A stretch of DNA of 64,000 nucleotides from Candidatus Stoquefichus sp. SB1 (GTDB taxonomy: Bacteria > Bacillota_I > Bacilli_A > Erysipelotrichales > Coprobacillaceae), in NCBI RefSeq assembly GCF_001244545.1, contig NZ_LN852696.1:558001-622000 (forward strand), in the 5' to 3' direction. The first letter of the stretch is position 1. Each line of letters opens with the position of its first letter. A program made the translations under genes and the position numbers. The notes below the pieces were generated by a model. The model did no database searches, had not been told where the DNA came from, and saw nothing but the letters and a program-made list of their open reading frames with translations. This document shows positions 53,196-64,000 of this stretch, piece after piece.

Positions 53196-53204
53196 ATTAT
53201 AGCA
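53196..53204 (-). promoter_or_regulatory. Extended -10 promoter of the toxin mRNA
   Basis: TGC-TATAAT on the minus strand is an extended -10. The -35 position shows no consensus. Confidence 0.55.
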
Positions 53205-53292
53205 CAAAGCAAATTTAAACACTGATTTTTATTTGCAATTTGCATATATTATTTTTGCTTTTTTTGTTTGAATTTCTTTTTTTAAAATAAAA

Positions 53293-53306
53293 TGGAATAA
53301 ATTCCA
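53293..53306. promoter_or_regulatory. Operator palindrome TGGAAT-AA-ATTCCA
   Basis: A perfect 14-bp palindrome lies just upstream of the -35 of the hydrolase promoter. The same motif recurs before the EIIC gene at 54,259-54,274. Confidence 0.6.
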
Positions 53307-53314
53307 AAAATAAC

Positions 53315-53343
53315 TTGATTTATGGAATTTGGTGTATTATACT
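53315..53343 (+). promoter_or_regulatory. Promoter of the hydrolase/EIIC/deacetylase cluster
   Basis: TTGATT (53315-53320) and TATACT (53338-53343) are separated by 17 bases, shortly before the hydrolase start. Confidence 0.6.
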
Positions 53344-53362
53344 GTAGGTGTGAGGTGAGAAG

Positions 53363-54223
53363 ATGAAAGAAAGAAAAAAGATTGATGTTAAGAACTATAG
53401 TGGTTATTTTGATGTTCAATACAGTCCAGCATCCCAAACTTGCTTAATGGATATTTTTTTACCAGCAGGAGAAGGTCCGTTTCCAGTGATTGTTTCTATT
53501 CATGGTGGAGCATTTAAGAAATGTGATAAACGTGATGAAGAAATGATTCTGGATATGTTGCATGGACTTGATAAAGGGTATGCAGTTGTTGGTGTGAATT
53601 ATCGATTGAGTCAAGAGGCACAATTTCCAGAGCCAGTTAAAGATATCAAACAAGCCATTCGCTTTATCAAAGATCATGCAAATGACTATCACTTTGATAA
53701 AGAAAAAATTGTTGTTTGGGGAGGAAGTGCGGGTGGTTATTTTACACTTATGTCTGGACTCATTGATTGTTTTGATCAATTTGATGATGAGTATTCTTCA
53801 AAAACAAATACCAAGATTCAAGGGTTAGTTGCTTGGTTTCCACCAGTTAACTTTAAGAATATGGACCATCAATTGAAAGAATCTGGGTTATTAAAACACT
53901 ATCCTGATCATGATGCTGATGATTCTCCAGAATCATCATTTATAGGAGTACCAATTGTGAGATCAGATGATTTGGTTCAAAAAGCCAATCCAGAAACTTA
54001 TTTACATGCTGATGTTTGTCCAATGTTGATTCAACATGGAAGAGTAGATGAAGTGGTTCCTTATCAACAATCATTAGAATTTGTTAAAAAGGCAAAAGAA
54101 ATTTGTGGTGAAGAAAAGATTATTTATGAAATTATCGAAGGTGCTAATCATGGTGATCCATTATTTAGTACACCGGAGAATTTACAAAAAGTTTATGCAT
54201 TTATTGAAAAGTGCTTTGAGTAA
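53363..54223 (+). CDS. Alpha/beta hydrolase, carbohydrate-esterase-like
   Basis: A 286-residue cytoplasmic serine hydrolase of the BD-FAE/acetyl-esterase type. The oxyanion motif SIHGGAFKKCD is near residue 50, the nucleophile elbow GGSAGGYFTL near 125, and the acid and histidine are in HGRVDEVVPY and ANHGDPLF near the C-terminus. It likely removes acyl groups from sugars. Its location before a sugar EIIC and a ChbG-type deacetylase supports that. A GAGGTGAG site precedes the ATG. Confidence 0.87.
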   Translation: MKERKKIDVKNYSGYFDVQYSPASQTCLMDIFLPAGEGPFPVIVSIHGGAFKKCDKRDEEMILDMLHGLDKGYAVVGVNYRLSQEAQFPEPVKDIKQAIRFIKDHANDYHFDKEKIVVWGGSAGGYFTLMSGLIDCFDQFDDEYSSKTNTKIQGLVAWFPPVNFKNMDHQLKESGLLKHYPDHDADDSPESSFIGVPIVRSDDLVQKANPETYLHADVCPMLIQHGRVDEVVPYQQSLEFVKKAKEICGEEKIIYEIIEGANHGDPLFSTPENLQKVYAFIEKCFE

Positions 54224-54258
54224 TACCAACTGTTGTTGGTAAAAAAATTTGGTTTAAA

Positions 54259-54274
54259 TTGGAATGAATTCCAA
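54259..54274. promoter_or_regulatory. Operator palindrome TTGGAAT-GA-ATTCCAA before the EIIC gene
   Basis: A perfect 16-bp palindrome contains the same TGGAAT-N2-ATTCCA core as 53,293-53,306. It suggests one repressor controls both sites; the regulator is not identifiable in the window. Confidence 0.6.
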
Positions 54275-54316
54275 ATTTAAATATAAAAAGGAAAATATAA
54301 AGAGAGAGGGAAAGAA

Positions 54317-55603
54317 ATGGAAACTTTAACAAATGTATTAGAGAAGTTTTTGATGCCTATTTCATCATGGGTATCACGTAACAAATCATTACAGGGAATA
54401 TCAAAAGGATTTATGAGAATATTGCCAGTAACGATTTTAAGTTCATTGTTTTATTTAATTGCCAATTTTCCAGTTACAGCCTGGACAGATTGGTTAGCAA
54501 GTTCAGGTATAGGAAATTATATTTTAATTCCTTATAATGTTACGATGGGGTTGTTTGCTTTGTATGCTGCTTTTGCAGTCGCATATAGTTATGCACAAAA
54601 TGAAAAATGTGATGCTCTGTCTTCTGGAATTATTTCACTTATCTGTTTCTTGGTTTTAACACCTTATGCAACAGATGTTGCTGGGGCGTTGTTTGCTGAA
54701 GGTGATTTGGCTTATAGTTTTGGTTGGTTAGGATGTAAAGGCTTATTTGTTGCGATGATCGTTGCCATTGTCGTTGCTAAGGTTTATTGCTTATTTGAGA
54801 AAAAGGGTTGGACATTTCATATGCCTGAAGGTGTGCCACCTTATGTTGAACAATCATTTGCTTCATTAATTCCTGGCTTTATTTGTGCTGGGGTATGTGG
54901 CATTATTGCTTATGCATTTAGTATGACATCATTTGGTAATATTCATGAATTGATTTATCATTATTTACAAATCCCTTTAACAGCATTAGGTGGATCTATT
55001 TGGGGATATTTGATTGCAACTGTTTTGATTCAACTTTTATGGTGGTTTGGAATTCATGGTTTCAATGTTGTTATGGGAGTTATGATGCCTATTTTCCTAG
55101 GAATAGATATGGCAAGATTGGCTGGCGAAACAACCAATCCAATTGGTATGAGTTTGATGACCGTTGTTGGTCAATCAACAATTTGCTGTTGTATTATTAT
55201 GTTGTTTTTCTGTAAGTCTAAACAGTTAAAACAGATTGGAAAGATTGCAACACCTGCTGCTATTTTCAATATTGGTGAACCAATTGTCTTCGGTGTACCA
55301 AATGTTTTAAATCCATATATGTTTATTCCAACAGTTCTATTAGTTCCAATTGTGACAAATTTGTTTTTCTATTTTGGTTTTGTCAGTGGCATTGTGACAC
55401 CATTATCTGGGGCACAAGTTTCTATGCAGGTTCCAGTTGTTCTTTATGGATTGGTTCAAGGAAATTGGATGGTTGCTTTATGGCAAGCATTAGCAATTCC
55501 ACTAGGGGTTATCTTGTTCTTACCATTTTATAAAATGTATGACAAAACACTGGTTGAAAAAGAACAGATGACTGAAAATCAAAAGGCTGATATCAATGTC
55601 TAA
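54317..55603 (+). CDS. PTS EIIC, lactose/cellobiose family (CelB-like)
   Basis: A 428-residue membrane permease with about ten transmembrane segments. The family is shown by LLWWFGIHGFNVVMGVMMP, IGEPIVFGVPNVLNPYMFIP and the N-terminal FLMPISSWVSRNKSLQGISKGF. It imports cello- or chito-type disaccharides as 6-phosphates. No EIIA or EIIB of this type lies in the window, so it must borrow them from another locus. GAGAGAGGG precedes the ATG. The last eight bases overlap the deacetylase gene. Confidence 0.92.
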   Translation: METLTNVLEKFLMPISSWVSRNKSLQGISKGFMRILPVTILSSLFYLIANFPVTAWTDWLASSGIGNYILIPYNVTMGLFALYAAFAVAYSYAQNEKCDALSSGIISLICFLVLTPYATDVAGALFAEGDLAYSFGWLGCKGLFVAMIVAIVVAKVYCLFEKKGWTFHMPEGVPPYVEQSFASLIPGFICAGVCGIIAYAFSMTSFGNIHELIYHYLQIPLTALGGSIWGYLIATVLIQLLWWFGIHGFNVVMGVMMPIFLGIDMARLAGETTNPIGMSLMTVVGQSTICCCIIMLFFCKSKQLKQIGKIATPAAIFNIGEPIVFGVPNVLNPYMFIPTVLLVPIVTNLFFYFGFVSGIVTPLSGAQVSMQVPVVLYGLVQGNWMVALWQALAIPLGVILFLPFYKMYDKTLVEKEQMTENQKADINV

Positions 55604-56324
55604 AAGACTAATTCTTAATGCTGATGATTTTGGTTTGACATCAGGAATTAATTATGGCATTTTACATGCCTATCTTCATCACTCTATTTCATCTATCAGT
55701 TTAATGGTGAATGCACCTCAAACATTAGAAGCGGTTGAAATCATAAAAAGATATCAAATAAATTGTGTTGGTATTCATGTCAATATAACACTTGGAAAAC
55801 CAGTATCTGCTCCATGTGATGTTCCTTCCTTAATTAATGAACATGGATATTTTCATCAATCAGATTGGTGGTTTCAAAATCGTGCTCAAGAAGATGAATT
55901 GATACGTGAATTTGATAATCAAATCCAACTTTTTGAAAAATTGACTGGTCAAAAACCTAATCATATCAATTATCATCATCGTTATGATTTTTATCAATAT
56001 TATCCGGCTTTAGTAAAACATCTTTTTGAAAAATATCAATTACCCATGCGTTTAGAAAGAGATTATGCTGATTATCCATATGAATATGCTTTAAATCAGA
56101 GCTTCTTTATAGATACACAAGGAAAACTCATTGATTATTTGACTGCTGATTTCATTGAGATGCCTTGCCACATTGGTTTTGTTGATCAAGATATCATGGA
56201 GTTAAGCAGTCTTAATCTTCAGCGTATGAAAGATAGTTATCTGGTTAATTCTCAGGCATTTCAATTAGAATATCAACAAATGGGATATCAACTCGTTGGA
56301 TGGGATATGATTAAAAATAAATAA
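55596..56324 (+). CDS. ChbG/YdjC-family carbohydrate deacetylase
   Basis: A 242-residue metal-dependent deacetylase. The metal-binding ADDFGLTSGINYGI motif is at the N-terminus, followed by VGIHVNITLGKPV and HINYHHRYDFY, as in chitooligosaccharide deacetylase ChbG. It would deacetylate an N-acetylated disaccharide phosphate after PTS import. It overlaps the EIIC gene by eight bases, which suggests that the EIIC substrate is an acetylated sugar. Confidence 0.9.
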   Translation: MSKRLILNADDFGLTSGINYGILHAYLHHSISSISLMVNAPQTLEAVEIIKRYQINCVGIHVNITLGKPVSAPCDVPSLINEHGYFHQSDWWFQNRAQEDELIREFDNQIQLFEKLTGQKPNHINYHHRYDFYQYYPALVKHLFEKYQLPMRLERDYADYPYEYALNQSFFIDTQGKLIDYLTADFIEMPCHIGFVDQDIMELSSLNLQRMKDSYLVNSQAFQLEYQQMGYQLVGWDMIKNK

Positions 56325-56367
56325 CTATAATAAGAGGATTTGTTATCCTTTTGTTATAGTTCTTTTT
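56323..56367 (+). terminator. Terminator after the ChbG-like gene
   Basis: AACTATAA (56323-56330) pairs with TTATAGTT (56354-56361), extended by AGGAT/ATCCT inside, followed by T residues. Confidence 0.8.
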
Positions 56368-56405
56368 GTATAATAAAAGAATAATTTAAGAAGGAGCGAC
56401 TCATT

Positions 56406-57533
56406 ATGTCATATATTTGTAATCTGATAGACTATCATTTCAAAGAAAAGGCTATGTTAAAAGACAATGCACAAGAAATAGAAAAATTGAATCAAAGAAT
56501 GTTATATAGAACTTTGTTGGTTGCTGTTATGTGTTTTATTGTTTTGTTTACCCTCTCTTTGTTTGTTGAAAGTTATAAAGATTATCATGAAATTTATATC
56601 GTGCTGATTTTAACAATGAGTTGCTTTGACCTTTTTGTTCATAAAGTGAATTTCCAGATTCCTTCTATTTACTTTCTGTATTTTGCGTATACTATTGCTG
56701 TAAGTTATGCAACATATTCCAGTGCAATTATGGCACCAGATTATATATCTGTTTTTATTTTGGCTTGTCTTTTTGCCATGCCAATTATTGGAATTGATGC
56801 AAGCTGGCGTGCCTGCTTTGTTGAAATCTTTTTGGGTATATTTTATCTGCTCATTGTTTTCTATTATAAGGTTGGAGGTTTATTTGCTGATGAATTGATT
56901 AATGTTTGCATGTTTACTTTTTTAGGTTTGTCTTTTGGAAGTTCATTACGAAAAATCCGAATTGAAAATCTTGAAATGCGTAGACTTGATATGATACGTG
57001 AAAATATCGATTCTTTAACCCAGACACTAAGTCGTCGTAAGTTATTCACAGATTTAAGTGAATATAAAGACTTAGATAAGTTAAATCAGTTGATTGGTAT
57101 TATTATGATTGATATTGATAACTTTAAAATATTTAATGATACTTATGGTCATGTTGCCGGTGATAAATGCTTACGCGAAATTGGAAAATGCTTTAATCAA
57201 ATTGGACTGATTAATGATATGAAGTTTTATCGTTATGGCGGTGAGGAATTTGTTGGATTGATGTATCATGGAACAAAAAATGAAATGATAACATTATGTG
57301 AACAGATTAATCATGCTATATTTGATTTAAAGATTCCCAATGAACAGATAGATTATCATTATGTGACAATAAGTGCTGGATTGATTTTGGTTGATGAGAG
57401 GTACGCTTCACTTCCCTATGATAAATGGATTACGCAGGCAGATATTGCTTTATATAAAGCAAAAAGTGAAGGAAGAAATAGAGTCGTTGTTTATCAGGAT
57501 GGAATGATGATGGGAGATAAGATAAAAGTTTAA
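56406..57533 (+). CDS. Membrane-bound GGDEF diguanylate cyclase
   Basis: A 375-residue protein. About six transmembrane helices (residues ~35-178) precede a cytoplasmic GGDEF domain (~195-365). The active motif is RYGGEEFVG, and the metal and substrate residues are in IDIDNFKIFNDTYGHVAGD. The RxxD product-inhibition site expected just before GGEEF is absent (NDMKFYRYGG). It would make cyclic di-GMP from two GTP in response to a membrane-sensed signal. AAGGAGCG precedes the ATG. It is flanked by terminators and so stands alone. Confidence 0.9.
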   Translation: MSYICNLIDYHFKEKAMLKDNAQEIEKLNQRMLYRTLLVAVMCFIVLFTLSLFVESYKDYHEIYIVLILTMSCFDLFVHKVNFQIPSIYFLYFAYTIAVSYATYSSAIMAPDYISVFILACLFAMPIIGIDASWRACFVEIFLGIFYLLIVFYYKVGGLFADELINVCMFTFLGLSFGSSLRKIRIENLEMRRLDMIRENIDSLTQTLSRRKLFTDLSEYKDLDKLNQLIGIIMIDIDNFKIFNDTYGHVAGDKCLREIGKCFNQIGLINDMKFYRYGGEEFVGLMYHGTKNEMITLCEQINHAIFDLKIPNEQIDYHYVTISAGLILVDERYASLPYDKWITQADIALYKAKSEGRNRVVVYQDGMMMGDKIKV

Positions 57534-57601
57534 AGATATTCAGATAAAAGAATCTTAAAATGTGAATAGATAAGAATGATGAGTCATTCAAGAAACAGAC
57601 G

Positions 57602-57631
57602 AAAGATAATGGATAAGAAATTATCTTTTTT
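57602..57631 (+). terminator. Terminator after the GGDEF gene
   Basis: AAAGATAAT (57602-57610) pairs with ATTATCTTT (57620-57628), followed by T residues. Confidence 0.75.
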
Positions 57632-57745
57632 GTTGTTTATAGATGAATGTTTTTTTAATGCTGGATATGTGATAAAGATAAAATTTGATTGTATGAAATG
57701 GTTAAAAATACAAAAAAAGATAAGGCAAGATTATATTTTTCGTAG

Positions 57746-59210
<1,465 letters not shown>

Positions 59211-59212
<2 letters not shown>

Positions 59213-59236
59213 TGCCTAGTGGGCACTTTTCTTTTT
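59211..59236 (+). terminator. Terminator after the first complete GH1 gene
   Basis: AGTGCC (59211-59216) pairs with GGCACT (59222-59227), followed by a T-rich tract. The short stem begins inside the stop codon. Confidence 0.7.
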
Positions 59237-59250
59237 ATTTCTCATTTTGA

Positions 59251-60746
<1,496 letters not shown>

Positions 60747-60760
<14 letters not shown>

Positions 60761-61292
60761 CTTGATGAATAAGTCTTGATAATGTTTTGACATAATCTTC
60801 CATTGATTCAAAATTAGGATTTTCTAGCCATTCCCTCAATAACATAATAAATCCTCCAATATAAATATTTAAGCTTCTTTCAATTTCTGCAGAAACAGCG
60901 TATTCTTGAGTTAATTCCCTTAAAATAACTCTTTTGACTTCATGATAAAAATCAAAAGAAAAATCTTGATTTGCTAATACACAATATGTTTCATAATCAT
61001 TTTTAAGAATATCAATGGTTTTATTTAATAATAAATCAATCTTATCAACTAATAATGTTTCCTTATGTTTTTCAGTAAAGTGAATTAACTGGTCTAGAAA
61101 ATCTCTTTGAAAACTTTCCCATAAATCAAGAGTATCTTTATAATGAGCATAAAAAGTTCCACGACTAATATTTGCAATCTGAATAATATCAGTCACAGTA
61201 ATTTTGCTCGCTGGTTTCACTTTAAGCAATTGAATAAATGCATTTTTAATAGAGACTTTAGATTTGATTGCATTACGATATTCTGTACGCAT
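60747..61292 (-). CDS. TetR/AcrR-family regulator
   Basis: A 181-residue regulator. The helix-turn-helix covers residues ~10-60 (KITVTDIIQIANISRGTFYAHYKDTLDLWESF), and the C-terminal domain resembles the DhaS-like TetR_C group. The ATG at 61292 is chosen because a G-rich site (seven G) lies six bases upstream; an earlier in-frame ATG at 61307 precedes that site. It is convergent with the GH1 gene and could control nearby sugar genes, but no matching operator was found. Confidence 0.85.
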
Positions 61293-61298
61293 AATTTT

Positions 61299-61305
61299 CC
61301 CCCCC
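61299..61305 (-). other. Seven-G homopolymer at the TetR ribosome binding site
   Basis: The minus strand has GGGGGGG immediately before the start region, serving as the Shine-Dalgarno. Such tracts can change length by slippage and alter spacing. Confidence 0.5.
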
Positions 61306-61451
61306 AATACTATACAATTTTTATGATTTTATCTAAAATTAAATAAATCTTAACAGATTGCATATTGTTGTTTTATTTTCTTAACATTATAATATAAATA
61401 GAATAGAAAAGGTATAGTTTTTATAAAAAATACCTGAAAGGAGGGAGTTTT

Positions 61452-61718
61452 ATGACAAATTGGAGTCTCATGAATCATCGTTTACAAGGTATCACATTAA
61501 AGGTTTTTAAACGAATCTGTCGTAGTCATGATATAGTGATAGGAGATGGTGATTTAAAAATTATTCTTCGTATCATTAAAAATAATCCTTATCCAGTATT
61601 GAATGATGAATATACTCCAATTCTATTATTTGAAATTTCAAAAGAGACGAATGAGAAGACATGTCATGATTTCAAACCAATAATTGAACAAAAATATTTA
61701 ATTCATGAAATAGAATAA
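61452..61718 (+). CDS. Small hypothetical protein, possibly DUF2624-like
   Basis: An 88-residue, wholly helical-looking cytoplasmic protein. The order (RLQGITLKVFKRICRSHDIVI, then LKIILRIIKNNPYPVLND, then LLFEISKETNEKT) resembles the small DUF2624 proteins of Bacilli, but the match is only by general pattern. A strong AAAGGAGGG precedes the ATG. It has a terminator directly after it and so is monocistronic. Confidence 0.55.
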   Translation: MTNWSLMNHRLQGITLKVFKRICRSHDIVIGDGDLKIILRIIKNNPYPVLNDEYTPILLFEISKETNEKTCHDFKPIIEQKYLIHEIE

Positions 61719-61752
61719 TGGAGGCTTTATGAGCAAGGATGATTGGTAGAAG

Positions 61753-61786
61753 GGCACTTTTTTAAAAATGAGAAAAGTGTCCTTTT
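61753..61786 (+). terminator. Terminator before the asparaginase gene
   Basis: GGGCACTTTT (61753-61762) pairs with AAAAGTGTCC (61773-61782) with one wobble, followed by T4. Confidence 0.7.
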
Positions 61787-61844
61787 ATGTTGTGTATAAA
61801 AATACAAAATGATAGAATAACAAGAGTATGAAAGGATGAGAAAC

Positions 61845-62825
61845 ATGAAAACAATTGCAATTGTAGCGACTGGCGGAACTATTGCTGGAACAGGAAAACA
61901 GGGAAAGACTGTTGCTTATCGTGCTGGTGAAATGAATGTTGATGAGATTATTCAGTCAATTCCAATGATTCAGGATATAGCCAATATTAAAGAATATCAA
62001 TTAATGAATATTGATAGTAATGAAATGAATCCACAAAGATGGATAGAATTATCTCGTATTATTAATGAAATTGTTCAAGATGAACATATTGATGGGGTTG
62101 TTGTTACACATGGAACTGATACATTAGATGAAACAGCATATTTTTTAACATTAACAATTCATAGTGCAAAACCAGTTGTCATGACTGGAGCTATGCGTCC
62201 AGCTACAGCAACCAGTGCGGATGGACCATATAATTTATATCAGGCTGTTTGCTTAGCGACACATGAAGAAGCACACCACCAAGGTGTTATGGGGCTTTTT
62301 TCAAATACAATTTATTCAGGAAGAGATATTCAGAAAGTGAATAATTATAAAATAGATGCTTTTGATCAGAAGGCTTTTGGCTGTTTAGGTTATATGCAGG
62401 ACCATGAAGTTTATTTCTTTTCCAAAACATTCAAAACACATACATTGAATTCTCTATTTTCAAAATCTTCATATCATGATTTACCATCAGTTGGTATCGT
62501 TTATTTTTATGCTGGTGCATCATGTCAGTTATTATATGATATGGCTAAAAATCATCATGGTATTATTTTAACGGGGTCAGGTAGTGGTAATTATAGTGAG
62601 GAATGGTTATCAGCAATTAATGATTTATCATCTCAAGGAATTATTTTTGTACGTTGCTCACGTGTTGCTCAAGGGATTGTTTTTGATGATGATATTTTTG
62701 ATCCACATCATTATTGTATTTCAGGGAACACTCTTACTCCCCAAAAAGCAAGAGTCCTCTTGATGTTAGCATTGACACAAACAACCAAACGTGAAGAGAT
62801 AAGGAAGATTTTTAATGAATACTAA
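61845..62825 (+). CDS. Asparaginase
   Basis: A 326-residue asparaginase converting L-asparagine to aspartate and ammonia. Both catalytic triad motifs are clear: ATGGTIAGTG near the N-terminus and VVTHGTDTLDETAYFL near residue 90. The sequence resembles type II enzymes but lacks a signal peptide, so it acts in the cytoplasm. The ATG at 61845 is chosen because AAAGG lies nine bases upstream; an ATG at 61836 is too close. It overlaps the transporter gene by 11 bases. Confidence 0.93.
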   Translation: MKTIAIVATGGTIAGTGKQGKTVAYRAGEMNVDEIIQSIPMIQDIANIKEYQLMNIDSNEMNPQRWIELSRIINEIVQDEHIDGVVVTHGTDTLDETAYFLTLTIHSAKPVVMTGAMRPATATSADGPYNLYQAVCLATHEEAHHQGVMGLFSNTIYSGRDIQKVNNYKIDAFDQKAFGCLGYMQDHEVYFFSKTFKTHTLNSLFSKSSYHDLPSVGIVYFYAGASCQLLYDMAKNHHGIILTGSGSGNYSEEWLSAINDLSSQGIIFVRCSRVAQGIVFDDDIFDPHHYCISGNTLTPQKARVLLMLALTQTTKREEIRKIFNEY

Positions 62826-63690
62826 ACAAAAAGGGATTGTCTTTACAGTCATTTCTACTATTATATTTGGTATTACGCCAGCGATTGGAAAAATGACATA
62901 TGCAATGGGAAATAATGGTATTCAACTTGCTTTTTTAAGACATTTATTTGTTGTACCTCTATTTTTATTAATTGTTTTCTATCAGCAGGTCTCTTTAAAA
63001 TTAACCAAACAACAATTAAAAGATGTGATAAAAGTAGGTTTTTTTGGAAATACGTTGACTGTTGTTTTACTTTATTCATCTTATAGTTATATTGGAGTGG
63101 GAAGTGCAACTGTTCTTCATTTTCTTTATCCACTATTTGTATGTGTTATCAATTTCTTGTTTTATCAGCAATCCTTAAATAAGAAACAGATTGTCTGTTT
63201 AATAATAGCAATTATTGGGATTTTATGTTTTATAGATTCGTCCTCATCATCTTTGATAGGTTTTCTTTGTGCTATTTTTTCAGGTGTTTTCTTTGCTTAT
63301 TATATGATTGGGATGGATCATTCCACAATTCGTTATATCAATCCATATGTTTTTAACTTTTATTTAGTTGCTATGAATGCCATAATTATCTTTATATTTG
63401 CATTGATAACCCATAATCTTTCAATGATGCCTATTGAAGGATATTTGCTAGCTATGATTGTAGCCGTTTTTACATCACTGATAGGTGTTGTTCTCTTTCA
63501 AAAAGGAATCTGTTGTTTAGGAGCATCTTTAACAGCCATTCTTTCGACTTTAGAACCGATTACAAGTATTATTGTAGGAATGATTTTTTTAGGTGAAAGT
63601 TTGACAATTATGAAAATGATTGGATGTGGCTTAGTTCTTATTTCAACCTTTATTCTTGTAAAAGCACAAGGAGGCAGTTATGAAAATTGA
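62815..63690 (+). CDS. EamA/DMT-family transporter
   Basis: A 291-residue membrane protein with ten predicted transmembrane helices in two EamA repeats (~1-140 and ~148-285). Each repeat ends with a family-typical segment such as GASLTAILSTLEPITSIIVGMIFLGE. It probably exports or imports a small metabolite such as an amino acid. It starts inside the end of the asparaginase gene, so the two are coupled; a role in asparagine or aspartate movement is a guess. Confidence 0.9.
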   Translation: MNTKQKGIVFTVISTIIFGITPAIGKMTYAMGNNGIQLAFLRHLFVVPLFLLIVFYQQVSLKLTKQQLKDVIKVGFFGNTLTVVLLYSSYSYIGVGSATVLHFLYPLFVCVINFLFYQQSLNKKQIVCLIIAIIGILCFIDSSSSSLIGFLCAIFSGVFFAYYMIGMDHSTIRYINPYVFNFYLVAMNAIIIFIFALITHNLSMMPIEGYLLAMIVAVFTSLIGVVLFQKGICCLGASLTAILSTLEPITSIIVGMIFLGESLTIMKMIGCGLVLISTFILVKAQGGSYEN

Positions 63691-64000
63691 TGAACTTGTT
63701 TTTCAATTACAACAAGCAGAAAGTTTTATATTGGCGATTGATGGTATGTCAACTTCTGGAAAGACAACATTAGCAACTCAATTGCAAGAACAATTAGGTG
63801 GACATGTATTTCATATGGATGATTTCTTTTTACCGGCTGAAAAAAGAACACCGCAAAGACTTGCCGAGCCTGGGGGAAACGTTGATTATGAAAGATTTTT
63901 AGAAACTGTTTTAAAACCATTAAGTCAAAAACAGACAGTAAGCTATCAGCCATTTGATTGTTCAGTTATGGCATTAGATAAAACAGTGCATAAAATTTCA
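63680..64000 (+). CDS. Uridine-kinase-like P-loop kinase, 3'-truncated by window edge
   Basis: The first 107 codons of a nucleoside-kinase-fold protein. The P-loop is DGMSTSGKTTLA (residues ~21-32), and HMDDFFLP near residue 50 corresponds to the substrate-binding Asp motif of uridine kinases. The frame is open to the window end. AGGAGG lies just before the ATG at 63680, which overlaps the end of the EamA gene by 11 bases. Confidence 0.82.
   Translation, partial: MKIDELVFQLQQAESFILAIDGMSTSGKTTLATQLQEQLGGHVFHMDDFFLPAEKRTPQRLAEPGGNVDYERFLETVLKPLSQKQTVSYQPFDCSVMALDKTVHKIS

Noticed and set aside
54224-54241. Hairpin TACCAAC-TGTT-GTTGGTA after the alpha/beta hydrolase
   Set aside because: It is followed by A residues, with no T-run on the plus strand, so I do not call it a terminator; it could be a weak attenuator.

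Overview
The window is AT-rich DNA with strong AGGAGG-type ribosome binding sites and near-consensus TTGACA/TATAAT promoters. Its gene set (class III fructose-1,6-bisphosphatase, several PTS systems, 6-phospho-beta-glucosidases, RpiR and PRD regulators) points to a low-GC Gram-positive fermenting gut bacterium. My best guess is an Erysipelotrichia/Coprobacillus-like Firmicute; this is inferred from gene content and codon use, not from a marker gene.

Region 1 (1-11.1 kb) is sugar and polyol catabolism. The tail of a GH1 6-phospho-beta-glucosidase is followed by a PRD/EIIB/EIIA regulator and a galactitol-type PTS operon: EIIA, EIIB, EIIC, polyol-phosphate dehydrogenase, PfkB kinase, class II aldolase and aldose epimerase. 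Together these would import a hexitol, oxidise it to a ketose phosphate, phosphorylate that and cleave it. A class III fructose-1,6-bisphosphatase follows behind its own terminator. Region 2 (11.1-17 kb, minus strand) holds two overlapping Gfo/Idh/MocA oxidoreductases, an RpiR regulator, an M32 carboxypeptidase and a MATE exporter.

Region 3 (17-27.7 kb) holds a TetR/SDR pair divergent from the MATE gene, a GNAT-MazG fusion, a second TetR with a MacB/FtsX-like ABC exporter and matching operators, an RpiR regulator, and a HEAT-repeat / DUF4261 / TIR-like trio of unknown role. Region 4 (27.7-31.9 kb) is a hydroxyarylate decarboxylase cluster: UbiD, DUF554, UbiX, LysR and an LpdD-like prenyl-flavin chaperone.

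Region 5 (32-42 kb) is an accessory array of small same-strand singletons, including TIGR04076, SUKH/SMI1, TfoX-C, LRR, RhuM, DUF7010, DUF5714, transglutaminase-like, DUF6678, a YoaP-like GNAT and an XRE regulator. I found no internal terminators between them. Region 6 (42-53.2 kb) is a defence island. A type I restriction-modification operon (half-size HsdS, HsdR, HsdS, Fic, HsdM) runs from a perfect consensus promoter. It is followed by a second HsdM homologue that was once fused to an HsdS-like segment and an AlbA_2 domain and is now split by two compensating one-base frameshifts. A type I toxin-antitoxin locus follows, with a 30-residue membrane toxin and an antisense RNA.

Region 7 (53.2-61.3 kb) is a second sugar cluster: alpha/beta hydrolase, cellobiose-type EIIC without EIIA or EIIB, ChbG-type deacetylase, GGDEF protein, two GH1 6-phospho-beta-glucosidases and a TetR regulator. 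Two copies of a TGGAAT-N2-ATTCCA palindrome lie in front of the first genes. Region 8 (61.4-64 kb) has a small hypothetical gene, an asparaginase, an EamA transporter and a uridine-kinase-like gene cut by the window edge. No tRNA, rRNA, CRISPR array, transposase or integrase was seen.
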